Source of the DNA: Phycisphaerales bacterium
Lineage (GTDB): Bacteria > Planctomycetota > Phycisphaerae > Phycisphaerales > SM1A02
Direction: 5' to 3'
Length of the DNA: 8,527 bases
NCBI GenBank assembly: GCA_018882625.1
Contig: VERO01000086.1
Location: forward strand, 1-8,527
Positions within the stretch are counted from its first letter, which is position 1. Each line of letters opens with the position of its first letter. Position numbers and translations under genes: made by a program. The notes beneath the pieces were generated by a model. The model did no database searches, was not told the origin of the DNA, and was given only the letters and a program-made list of their open reading frames with translations. Shown piece by piece: positions 1 through 6,605 of this stretch.

Positions 1-699
1 TCTGCGGACGCGGTCGCAGAGGCTCTGGGGCGCATCGGCTACCGGTACGTGCGCGCGAACCCCAACGCATCCACGCTTCAGTTCGACCGGCCCGGCATGA
101 CCCTTGACTTCGGCGGCATCGGCAAGGGCATCGCATCGTCGGCGGCACTCGCGGCTGCACGGCGCGCTGGCTGCGACAGGACGCTGGTTGCCGTGAGCGG
201 AGACGTCGCGGCCGGCGCACCGCCCCGGGGGCGGGACGGATGGCAGGTGGCGATCGAGTCTGGCCTGGGATCGCTCGAACCGTGCGTCGTGTGGCTTCGC
301 GAGTCAGCGCTCTCGACGAGCGGCGATGCCGAGCAGGTGCTGGTGCACGGGGGCCAGCGCCACTCGCACATCGTGGATCCGCGCACCGGACGGGCGGTGA
401 ACCACTCCATCGCCCCGACGGTCTGGAGCACCGATCCGGCGGTGGCCGATGCCGCCGCCACATCGCTCTCGGTGCTTGGCGTGCGCGAGATGGACGCGCT
501 GTGCGAGCGCCTGCGCGCCAGCGGCGTGCAGGTCGAGATGCGGGTGGCCTACCGCGAGACGCCGGATGGACCTGTGCTGGTGCGCGCCACGCGCGGCTTC
601 CCGGCTTGCATGGACTCGGTCGATCGGGGCCGCGAGCCGTCCGCGCCAGAGCAGCCGCCTGAGTCGACGCCGCCAGCGCCAGCCTCCGCAGGACGCTAG
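1..699 (+). CDS. apbE: ApbE-family FAD:protein FMN transferase, C-terminal part
   Basis: The reading frame is open at the left edge, so the N-terminus (roughly 100 residues by family length, with any signal peptide) is missing; 232 residues remain. ApbE enzymes sit on the outer side of the membrane and attach FMN from FAD to Ser/Thr of target flavoproteins, using Mg2+. Family motifs appear in order (numbered from the first visible codon): DFGGIGKG at 36-43, a V-S-G-D segment at 65-68, GW-x-V at 80-83, STSGDAE at 105-111, HIVDPRTGR at 123-131, and the Mg-binding AD-x3-T segment with D150 and T154. The last ~25 residues are a Pro/Ala/Ser-rich tail beyond the domain. It converges on the minus-strand operon, its TAG overlapping that operon's last stop. 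No recognisable FMN-acceptor protein lies in the window, so its target is unknown. The family call is secure; the symbol follows the family name. Confidence 0.93.
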   Translation, partial: SADAVAEALGRIGYRYVRANPNASTLQFDRPGMTLDFGGIGKGIASSAALAAARRAGCDRTLVAVSGDVAAGAPPRGRDGWQVAIESGLGSLEPCVVWLRESALSTSGDAEQVLVHGGQRHSHIVDPRTGRAVNHSIAPTVWSTDPAVADAAATSLSVLGVREMDALCERLRASGVQVEMRVAYRETPDGPVLVRATRGFPACMDSVDRGREPSAPEQPPESTPPAPASAGR

Positions 700-720
700 G
701 ACCCGCTGGGCTGCGGAGGC
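682..720. terminator. Candidate bidirectional hairpin terminator at convergent gene ends
   Basis: A perfect 10-bp inverted repeat, GCCTCCGCAG at 682-691 and CTGCGGAGGC at 711-720, encloses a 19-nt loop. The stop codons of both convergent genes (696-699) fall inside this loop. There is no intergenic space, so any terminator for the two transcripts must lie within coding sequence, and this is the only strong hairpin seen there. Neither strand has a T-run after the stem, so it is not a classical intrinsic terminator. U-less hairpins are proposed to act in some GC-rich bacteria. The stem is seen directly; termination activity is inferred. Confidence 0.4.
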
Positions 721-2021
721 GCCACGCCAGGCTTGGGCACTGGCGGCACTGGCCTCGGCGAGGGGCTCCAATCGGCGGGAAGCATCGACTCGTCCGAGTC
801 GCGCGCGTCCTCCCACGTCACCTTCAGGCCTGTGTAGGCGGCCATGCGCCCCATGATCGCCATCAGGCAGCTGTTGGCCATCCACGCGCCATCGTTGATC
901 GGGCGGCCTGCGCGAATCGACCGGAAGAGCTCGTCGTGCTCGACCTGGTACATGTTCGGGACCTCGGCATCGGAGGACCACGACCACACCGGATTGCCCT
1001 TGGGGTTGCGGATCCACAGCGTCGGACCCCACCCGTTGATGAACGCGTACCCGCGCGAGAGCGTGATGTGGTCGGTGTTGTCGTTGAAGCAGTTGGGCTG
1101 CTGCCGGCACATCAGCGTGTTGCGCGGGCCGTCGGCATACTCGTACAGGATCGCGAAGTTGTCGTAGACGTCGCCGCGCTCGGGGACCTCCTCGCGCGTG
1201 AAGCGGCTGCCCACGCCGTAGCACGACACCGGCATGCGACCGCCCATCGCCCACGCCATCTTGTCGACGGAGTGCACGGCCTGCTCGACGATGTGGTCAC
1301 CGGAGAGCCAGGTGAAGTGCTGCCAGTTGCGCAGCTGGAGGTCCAGGTCGCTCCACTCGGGCTTTCGGGTGCGCACGCCCAGCGGCGACGTGAGGTACGT
1401 GCACTCCACGCCGATCACGTCGCCCGCGCGTCCGGAGAGGATCTCGCCGAACAGCGCGCGCTCAGGCGACGAGTAGCGCCAGCAGAAGCCCGACACGAGC
1501 GCCAGCCGCCTCTCGCGGGCGATGCGCGCGCTCTCCATCACCGAGCGGTATCCCGGCCCATCGACGCACATCGGCTTCTCGCAGAACACATGCCGGCCCG
1601 CCGCAACCGCCTTGGCCAGCTGCGCGGGCCGGAAGACCGGCGGCGAGCAGAGGAGCACCACATCCACCTCGGCGAGCAGCCGATCGGCGACATCGATGCC
1701 CGCGAACTGACGGTCCTTGGGCACCTGCACCCGGTCCTTCGCCGTGTGCTGCATGAGGCCTTCAAGGCAGGAATCGATCCTGTCCTGGAACGCGTCGGCA
1801 AGCGCCCAGATGACGACGCCAGGGTCCGCGTCGAGCGCCTGCGCGGCCGCGCCGGTGCCTCGGCCTCCGCATCCGATGAGTCCGACGCGGATGCGGTCGG
1901 GCGCCGACAGGGAACCGAACACCCGAGGGACGGCACCGAGGCCAAGCGCACCCGCGGCGACTGCCGGAGCTGCCGACCCGATGAACTCTCGCCGGCTGTG
2001 ACCTGCGGACTCTGCGCTCAT
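696..2021 (-). CDS. Tat-exported Gfo/Idh/MocA-family oxidoreductase
   Basis: The product has 441 residues, normal for exported planctomycete members of this NAD(P)-dependent sugar/polyol dehydrogenase-like family; the substrate is unknown. The N-terminus carries a twin-arginine signal, SRREFI at 9-14, followed by an Ala/Gly-rich hydrophobic stretch to about 30. A Rossmann fold starts near 44, with dinucleotide motif GLIGCGGRG at 47-55. The EKP motif that places the catalytic lysine is at 148-150, and a GDHIVEQ-x2-HSVD segment at 241-253 supplies the usual active-site His (H250) and Asp (D253). The Pro-rich tail after about 418 is not part of the domain. I chose the ATG at 2021 because it starts just before the Tat signal, overlaps the upstream stop as ATGA, and has AGAGGG at 2026-2031 four bases upstream. 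The frame extends further upstream but without family-like sequence. It is the last gene of the minus-strand run. The Tat signal suggests it folds with its cofactor in the cytoplasm before export. Confidence 0.92.
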   Translation of the reverse strand: MSAESAGHSRREFIGSAAPAVAAGALGLGAVPRVFGSLSAPDRIRVGLIGCGGRGTGAAAQALDADPGVVIWALADAFQDRIDSCLEGLMQHTAKDRVQVPKDRQFAGIDVADRLLAEVDVVLLCSPPVFRPAQLAKAVAAGRHVFCEKPMCVDGPGYRSVMESARIARERRLALVSGFCWRYSSPERALFGEILSGRAGDVIGVECTYLTSPLGVRTRKPEWSDLDLQLRNWQHFTWLSGDHIVEQAVHSVDKMAWAMGGRMPVSCYGVGSRFTREEVPERGDVYDNFAILYEYADGPRNTLMCRQQPNCFNDNTDHITLSRGYAFINGWGPTLWIRNPKGNPVWSWSSDAEVPNMYQVEHDELFRSIRAGRPINDGAWMANSCLMAIMGRMAAYTGLKVTWEDARDSDESMLPADWSPSPRPVPPVPKPGVAPPQPSGS

Positions 2022-2917
2022 GGCGCCCTCTGGGAACTCTGCGCACTCGCGGCGGCCGATGCGCGGCCCGCATCCGCGGCCGTGGGTGCACTGCCGGCCG
2101 CGGGACTGGGCACATCGCACACGATGCGCATCCCAACATGCGGCGCGTCGGCGAGCCACCACACGCTCTTGGGGAACTGCGGATCGCTGCGATTCCAGTG
2201 CGGCGTGTCGCGCTGCATCGCGCCGCATCCGGACTTCTCCGCGCTGTCCCGGTACGAGCCGCCGAGCACGACTCCCGTGCCGTCGTCCGCCACGCACCAC
2301 TCGGCGACATTGCCGCACAGGTCATGCAGGCCGAGCGCATCCGCCTTCGCGGAACCGACCTTGCGCGTCGTGCCACCTGAGTTGGACGCGATCCACGCCC
2401 GCTCGTGGAGCGGCACCGATCTGCGCTCAGCCTCTGCGCACAGCCTCGTCCACTCGGCCACCGTCGGAAGCCGGAACGTGCGGCCGGTCCTGATCGAAAG
2501 CCACTCGCAGAACGCCTTCGCGCCCCTGAAGCTCATCGAGATCGCCGGCCATCCAGCGTGGCCAAAGCCGCGGTCCACCGAGATGTAGGGTTTGGTCGGG
2601 CGCGTCACCGCATCGGCCTTGGACGCCGCGGAGGCGTCGCCGGCCGTGCCCGCATCCTTGGCGCCCGTGGCGCGCTCGGATCCGCCACCGGCCGCATCGG
2701 CCGGCGCGGCAGGCTCGTCGAGGCCGTGCACGAAGCAGTCGTACACCTCCCACGGGATCTCGGTCGCGCTCACGTCCAGCGCGGGCGATGACCCGTCTGG
2801 CGGGGCCGGGATGCGCACCAGTTCGATCGAGAGTGCCGTGCCCGGGATCTCCACCCGTTCCCTGCCGGGAACGGATGCGCAGCACAGCGCCAGCGCCACG
2901 CCCAATCCGACGGTCAT
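2018..2917 (-). CDS. Formylglycine-generating-enzyme-like (SUMF1 fold) protein, probably not a true FGE
   Basis: The product has 299 residues. The SUMF1 (C-type-lectin-like) fold is seen in EIPWEVYDCFV at 53-63, WPAISMSF at 123-130, FCEWLS at 136-141, RLPTVAEW at 149-156, LHDLCGNVAEW at 197-207, LGGSY at 218-222, and the C-terminal DPQFPKS-x-WW with VGMRIV at 245-266. True aerobic FGEs carry a C-x4-C copper/active-site pair shortly after the GGSY element. Here only C231 is in that area, so sulfatase-cysteine oxidation is unlikely, and no sulfatase is nearby. An Ala/Gly/Asp-rich insert (about 68-108) splits the N-terminal part, and residues 270-299 form an Ala/Ser-rich tail. The N-terminus is short and hydrophobic (3-15) with no positive charge, an unusual export signal; C12-C13 do not make a good lipobox. 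The ATG at 2917 is the only plausible start: the frame is closed at 2951-2953 with no start codon between. A GGAG lies 11 bases upstream, the previous gene ends 4 bp away, and the stop overlaps the oxidoreductase start as ATGA. Confidence 0.88.
   Translation of the reverse strand: MTVGLGVALALCCASVPGRERVEIPGTALSIELVRIPAPPDGSSPALDVSATEIPWEVYDCFVHGLDEPAAPADAAGGGSERATGAKDAGTAGDASAASKADAVTRPTKPYISVDRGFGHAGWPAISMSFRGAKAFCEWLSIRTGRTFRLPTVAEWTRLCAEAERRSVPLHERAWIASNSGGTTRKVGSAKADALGLHDLCGNVAEWCVADDGTGVVLGGSYRDSAEKSGCGAMQRDTPHWNRSDPQFPKSVWWLADAPHVGMRIVCDVPSPAAGSAPTAADAGRASAAASAQSSQRAP
2855..2874 (-). other. Perfect 8-bp hairpin early in the SUMF1-like coding region
   Basis: CCGTTCCC at 2855-2862 and GGGAACGG at 2867-2874 form a perfect 8-bp inverted repeat around a 4-base loop. 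In the minus-strand mRNA it begins about 43 nt after the start codon at 2917 and covers codons 15-21. No U-run follows, so it is not a canonical terminator. It could slow ribosomes near the signal-peptide region or influence mRNA stability, but a stem of this length can occur by chance in GC-rich coding DNA. Confidence 0.3.
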
Positions 2918-2921
2918 GCCG

Positions 2922-5216
2922 TCACGGGCTCCACTGCGCGAGAAGTGCGGTCAGGTCGGTCGCGGAGACGGCTCCATCGCCATCGATGTCGGCGCTGCCT
3001 CCAGTGCCCCACTGCCCGAGCAGGATCGTCAGGTCGAGCCCATTGACGCGCCCGTCCCCGTTGAGGTCTGCCGGCGAGCTCGCGTCGCACTCCTCGACGA
3101 TCACGCGCACATCGTCCACCGCAGCCTCAACGAGGCTTGAGGTGCCGAGATCCCGCGCCAGGAACCGCAGCCGCATGTTGGCCGTCGGCAACACGAACTG
3201 CGACACCGGGAAGCGGCGCTCAACCCACTGGCCCTGGTTCTCGGTGACCAGCTCGAGCTGCGTCCATGTCAGGCCGTCGTCGTTCGAGATCTGCACCGGC
3301 ATCGAGTCGTTGTTGGGGTTGCTTCCCAGGTTGTTCGAGTACCAGCGCCAGTACACGAGGATGGGATTGGGGAGACCGCTCATGTCGATGCGGGGCGACA
3401 GCAGCGTGGTCGTGCCGCCATCGACATCGGCGGTGCCCGCCGCCGCCCCTGGGGCCGCGTTGCCTGTCACCCAGCAGATCGTGCCCTGCGCCGTGACATC
3501 GTCCTCCGGCTGCGCCACGGTCCCCACAGGGTCGGCACGGACCCACCGTCCGCTTGATGCGCTGTCCGAGGTCAGCCCGCCGGTCCACCCGCGAACGGAC
3601 TCGAAGTCGTCCTCGTAGATCCGGGTCTCGCCGAACCCGACAGGAACCTGCACGAGGCCTGCATTCGGATCGCGCACGACGTCGCCGTCAGCGAATCGCA
3701 CCTCGATGCCGTAACTGACCAGCGATGGGCAGGCGAGCGGCGGGAACTGCGCGCGGTACACGGTGCCCGACATCGGGATCAGCGGCGTCGACTCCGTGCC
3801 CTGTCCGCGGTCGAAGACCAGCGCGGGGCTCCCCGGCGCAAGCGACGCGCCCGGCGCGAGCGTGACGCTCACGTCGAAACCGCCGCCGACCGGCGCAACC
3901 CGCTCAGGCCGGCCGCTCGGATAGGAGACCGTCGCGGGCGCGGGACCGAGCGTCCACACGAAGAGACCGCGGCTCATGTCGGCGCCGATCACGGTGCCGC
4001 TGGGGAAGTACGGGTAGCTCGTCCAGATCCCGGCGTAGTTCGCGGCATCAGCCTCGGGGTGCGTATCGAAGAAGGCGACGGGCACGGGAACTGCGGGATT
4101 GGTGGCCACGTCAAAGATGCGCAGGCCGCTCTGGTAGTTGGCGCAGAACATCAGCCCGTCGCGCACGTACAGGTTGTGGTCCACGCTCACGACACCCGGA
4201 TCCGCGGTGCCGACCAGGGTGGGCGCGGAGAGGTTGCTGACGTCCACGATCCGCGTGCGCCCGTAGATCTGGAAGCCGCTCTCGTCGGTCTCGTCGTTGA
4301 TGTACGCGTAGCGGCGGTCGTTGGTCAGCCACACCTGGTGGCAGTAGCCGGCCTGCGGGTACGTGAACCGCGAGATGTTCTGCAGCGCGGACTTGTTGGT
4401 GACATCGATGATGTCCATGCCGGTCTGCGTGAATCCCGTGCCGAGGCCGCCACACGCGAAGAAGATCTCCTTGCCTGCGTAGGGGCCCTCCGTGTAGGTG
4501 AACACGGCCCCGTCGTGCACGTAGCGGTCCGCCCACTGGCCCACGTACGCGGGTGATGCGGGATTGGGCTCGAGCGCGTAGATGCGGATGCCCACCCCGC
4601 TTCCGCCACCCATCCGGTACAGGTACCCCGACTGCTCGTTGATGATCATCGTGTGGGTGCTGGCCACGCCGCCATCCATGACCTGGGGCAGCTCCGTGAC
4701 GACGCCATTGTCGATGTTGGCGAGGTCGAAGACCTGGATGCCGCCACCGCCTTCGCTCACCGCGTAGCACCAGGTGCGGTACGTCTTCACGTTGCGCCAC
4801 AGGCTGTCGGTGGCGTTCGCAGGCCGCTGCCTGAACGCCACGAGGGTCGCGTTCACCGGCGAGGTGATCTCGACGAATGCGGTGCCGGTGTTGAGGCCGA
4901 TGATCGCGTACTCGCGACCGGATGGGCTCACGTATCCCCAGCAGTCATTCCCGCTGGTGGCGAGCGCACCCGAGGTCGACAGCGTGTTGAGCGGGAACCA
5001 CGACTTGAGCTGCACGCCCGAGGAGGAGAACTGCTCGGCGATGCCTCCATCGCCCTCGCGCCAGACCGGCGCGTAGACGGGCGGCTCCGAGTAGCCGCCC
5101 TTGGGATCGCCGTCATGCGCGTGCACGTGCAGCGCCAGCGCAGCGGCGGCCATCAATGCGAGGATGGAGGCGCACAGCCCGCGCGACCGCGCAGTCAATC
5201 CTTCTCTGACGGCCAT
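2922..5216 (-). CDS. Secreted LVIVD beta-propeller ('choice-of-anchor B' type) protein with dockerin-like C-terminus
   Basis: The product has 764 residues. A Sec signal peptide (basic R4-R12, hydrophobic about 14-30, cleavage near HVHAHD) leads to a propeller at roughly 60-424, made of repeated strands of the type IQVFDLANI, MDIIDVTN, TRIVDVSN and LRIFDVAT. These are the LVIVD-like repeats of the choice-of-anchor B family, whose members share the propeller but vary in C-terminal surface anchor. Residues 425-530 look like a beta-sandwich, and 531-708 (from IYEDDFES) like a jelly-roll module ending in AAVDDVRV. Residues 709-764 form a dockerin-like tail with two 12-residue calcium loops, D717-D728 and D743-D754. 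Function is unknown; surface or matrix attachment is inferred. I chose the ATG at 5216 because a GGAG lies 6 bases upstream. The ATG at 5222 is two codons earlier and has no spacing to that site. The gene lies 51 bp after the di-heme gene and 4 bp before the SUMF1-like gene. Confidence 0.9.
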   Translation of the reverse strand: MAVREGLTARSRGLCASILALMAAAALALHVHAHDGDPKGGYSEPPVYAPVWREGDGGIAEQFSSSGVQLKSWFPLNTLSTSGALATSGNDCWGYVSPSGREYAIIGLNTGTAFVEITSPVNATLVAFRQRPANATDSLWRNVKTYRTWCYAVSEGGGGIQVFDLANIDNGVVTELPQVMDGGVASTHTMIINEQSGYLYRMGGGSGVGIRIYALEPNPASPAYVGQWADRYVHDGAVFTYTEGPYAGKEIFFACGGLGTGFTQTGMDIIDVTNKSALQNISRFTYPQAGYCHQVWLTNDRRYAYINDETDESGFQIYGRTRIVDVSNLSAPTLVGTADPGVVSVDHNLYVRDGLMFCANYQSGLRIFDVATNPAVPVPVAFFDTHPEADAANYAGIWTSYPYFPSGTVIGADMSRGLFVWTLGPAPATVSYPSGRPERVAPVGGGFDVSVTLAPGASLAPGSPALVFDRGQGTESTPLIPMSGTVYRAQFPPLACPSLVSYGIEVRFADGDVVRDPNAGLVQVPVGFGETRIYEDDFESVRGWTGGLTSDSASSGRWVRADPVGTVAQPEDDVTAQGTICWVTGNAAPGAAAGTADVDGGTTTLLSPRIDMSGLPNPILVYWRWYSNNLGSNPNNDSMPVQISNDDGLTWTQLELVTENQGQWVERRFPVSQFVLPTANMRLRFLARDLGTSSLVEAAVDDVRVIVEECDASSPADLNGDGRVNGLDLTILLGQWGTGGSADIDGDGAVSATDLTALLAQWSP

Positions 5217-5267
5217 CAGCATCTCCGAACAGTAGCGTAATCGCACGCGCCGCGTCTCCAAGCGGAT
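5217..5267 (-). other. 51-bp gap, the only sizeable intergenic space; possible weak internal promoter
   Basis: This gap separates the di-heme gene stop (5268-5270) from the propeller gene start. Read on the minus strand it holds TTGGAG at 5256-5261 and TACGCT at 5234-5239, spaced 16 bp apart. Each matches the sigma-70 consensus at only three of six positions. It also holds the ribosome binding site of the next gene. I see no strong hairpin. The gap could let the downstream three genes be transcribed separately, but the evidence is weak and read-through is equally likely. Confidence 0.2.
5223..5226 (-). promoter_or_regulatory. Ribosome binding site fixing the start of the LVIVD propeller gene
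   Basis: On the minus strand, GGAG is followed by six bases and then the ATG at 5216, an ordinary Shine-Dalgarno spacing. The alternative ATG at 5222 directly abuts this GGAG, and a further in-frame TTG at 5261 has no supporting site and would add charged residues before the signal peptide. This decides the start at 5216. Confidence 0.6.
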
Positions 5268-6605
5268 TCACTCCGACTTGTCCGCATTCGCGGGGCGTTC
5301 CGGGGCCGGAGGGGGAACCGACCACGGATCTGATGTCCAGGATGTGGCGGGCGCAGATCCGGACGCGCTCCTCAGGAACGCCACAAGGTCCGAGGACTCC
5401 CCGGCCGAGAGGTCAAGCCGCACGAGCACCTGCTCCTGATGGTGGTCGAGCGACTGCGCACCCTCGAGAGTTGAGTAGAAGCGCACCACATCCTCGAGCG
5501 TGTCGAACTGGCCCTCATGGAAGAACGGGCCACCGAGCCCGGCATGCCGGAGGCTCGGGGTTCGCATCGCGCCGAAGTGGTCGGGCACGCGTACGAGCGA
5601 CTGCACGATCTTGGCCTTCGCTCCGCTGGGCGCATCGGAGTGCGCACGCGCGGCCGTGAATGGAGATGACTTGAGCACGTCCACGCCGCCGTACCGGCCG
5701 GGATCTGATGACACCCCACCCCCGCGCTCCGGCCGGCCTGGCGCACCGAGCGCGTGGAACTCGCCGTCGCTGAGCATTGGGCCGCCGTGGCACTGCCAGC
5801 ACCCTGCACGACCGGAGAACAGCACGAGACCGCGAAGGGCCGACGGCGACATGTGCTCGTCAGGCTGGAGCGCTGCAGGAGCCCCGGACTGCTTCCACGT
5901 GGCCACCCACCGGTCGAAGGCGCTCGGTCCAGTGACGAGGCGCCGCTCGTACGCGGCGATCGCCTTGCCGAGCATCGCGAACGCCGCATCGACTTCATCT
6001 GCGCTGGCACCCTCGGACAGCTGCAGCGGCTCTCCAAAGGCAGCCTGCCACCGCTGCCGCAGCAGCGGGTTGCCCGACACTCGCGCGAGCGCGCTCCGCC
6101 GGCTCGAACCGAGCTCGATGTCGCGCTCGATGGGCTGGAGCGCCTGCGACCACAGCGAGTCTGCACGGCCGTCCCATCCGAGCCAGCTCTGGTGCGCCGA
6201 GTCAAGCACCGTCATCGTGCGGCGAGGTCCTGTACCGACGCCGACGGCCACGCGCAGGCCGTCGGAGAACCCGCGGTCGGGACGGTGGCACGTGGCGCAC
6301 GACACGGCACCATTGGACGAGAGGCCGCGGTCGAAGAAGAGTGCTTGGCCAAGAGCAGCGGCAGCGTCGCTGTCGGCCCAGCGATTCGTGGGATCCGGTG
6401 GCGGCGCTCCTGGCCATCCCATTGCGCGGATCCTGCGCACCTGCTCGGGCGACACCGCGATCGAGGGCTCGGTGACGACGGGGCCCGGCGGGCCGGCGGA
6501 GATCGCGGCTACGGCCGCGAGCGCCAGCGCGATCGCGAATGCCGTCGCGGCGCGCCATCGGCCGCATCGAGGGACAGCGTCTGGAGGATCGCGAAGGTCA
6601 CTCAT
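5268..6605 (-). CDS. Di-heme c-type cytochrome of the MauG / cytochrome c peroxidase family
   Basis: The product has 445 residues. The basic N-terminus and hydrophobic stretch at about 18-37 form a signal peptide or anchor, so the enzyme acts outside the cytoplasm. Two heme attachment motifs are present, CATCH at 103-107 and CWQCH at 269-273, in the two-domain order of this family. Other family marks are WDGRADSLW at 144-152, a conserved-type Glu at 164 (DIEL), RTPSLRHA at 348-355 and FFHEGQF-x-TLEDVVRFY at 361-377. Aligned from memory with classical peroxidases, the distal His of heme 1 is replaced by Val (about V121), and the Met ligand of heme 2 by Tyr (Y377), which points to a MauG-like enzyme. 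The C-terminal 25 residues are Pro-rich. The start ATG at 6605 overlaps the upstream stop as ATGA; an in-frame GTG at 6623 is a weaker alternative. Electron donor and substrate are unknown; the coupled upstream protein is a candidate partner. Confidence 0.93.
   Translation of the reverse strand: MSDLRDPPDAVPRCGRWRAATAFAIALALAAVAAISAGPPGPVVTEPSIAVSPEQVRRIRAMGWPGAPPPDPTNRWADSDAAAALGQALFFDRGLSSNGAVSCATCHRPDRGFSDGLRVAVGVGTGPRRTMTVLDSAHQSWLGWDGRADSLWSQALQPIERDIELGSSRRSALARVSGNPLLRQRWQAAFGEPLQLSEGASADEVDAAFAMLGKAIAAYERRLVTGPSAFDRWVATWKQSGAPAALQPDEHMSPSALRGLVLFSGRAGCWQCHGGPMLSDGEFHALGAPGRPERGGGVSSDPGRYGGVDVLKSSPFTAARAHSDAPSGAKAKIVQSLVRVPDHFGAMRTPSLRHAGLGGPFFHEGQFDTLEDVVRFYSTLEGAQSLDHHQEQVLVRLDLSAGESSDLVAFLRSASGSAPATSWTSDPWSVPPPAPERPANADKSE

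Noticed and set aside
220..234. GC palindrome CCGCCCC-G-GGGGCGG inside the ApbE gene
   Set aside because: It lies in the middle of a coding region, leaves only a 5-bp stem once a loop is allowed, and is easily explained by Pro/Arg/Gly codons in GC-rich DNA.
2022..2318. N-terminal extension of the oxidoreductase frame by 99 codons
   Set aside because: The extension is Arg-rich with no family likeness, overlaps the SUMF1-like gene, and would bury the Tat signal. The ATG at 2021 with ATGA overlap and a good Shine-Dalgarno fits better.
936..2588. 550-codon plus-strand open frame opposite the oxidoreductase and SUMF1-like genes
   Set aside because: It runs across two well-supported minus-strand genes, its translation is Arg/Ala/His-rich without family motifs, and long antisense frames are expected in GC-rich coding DNA.
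2018..2917. Calling the SUMF1-like gene a sulfatase-activating FGE
   Set aside because: The catalytic cysteine pair is not seen and no sulfatase gene is in the window.
5234..5261. TTGGAG/TACGCT as a definite promoter for the LVIVD gene
   Set aside because: Each box matches the consensus at only half its positions, so it is listed only as a low-confidence possibility in the gap entry.
5262..5285. GCGGA/TCCGC inverted repeat around the di-heme gene stop as a terminator
   Set aside because: The stem is only 5 bp with a 14-base loop and no T-run; it is too weak to call.
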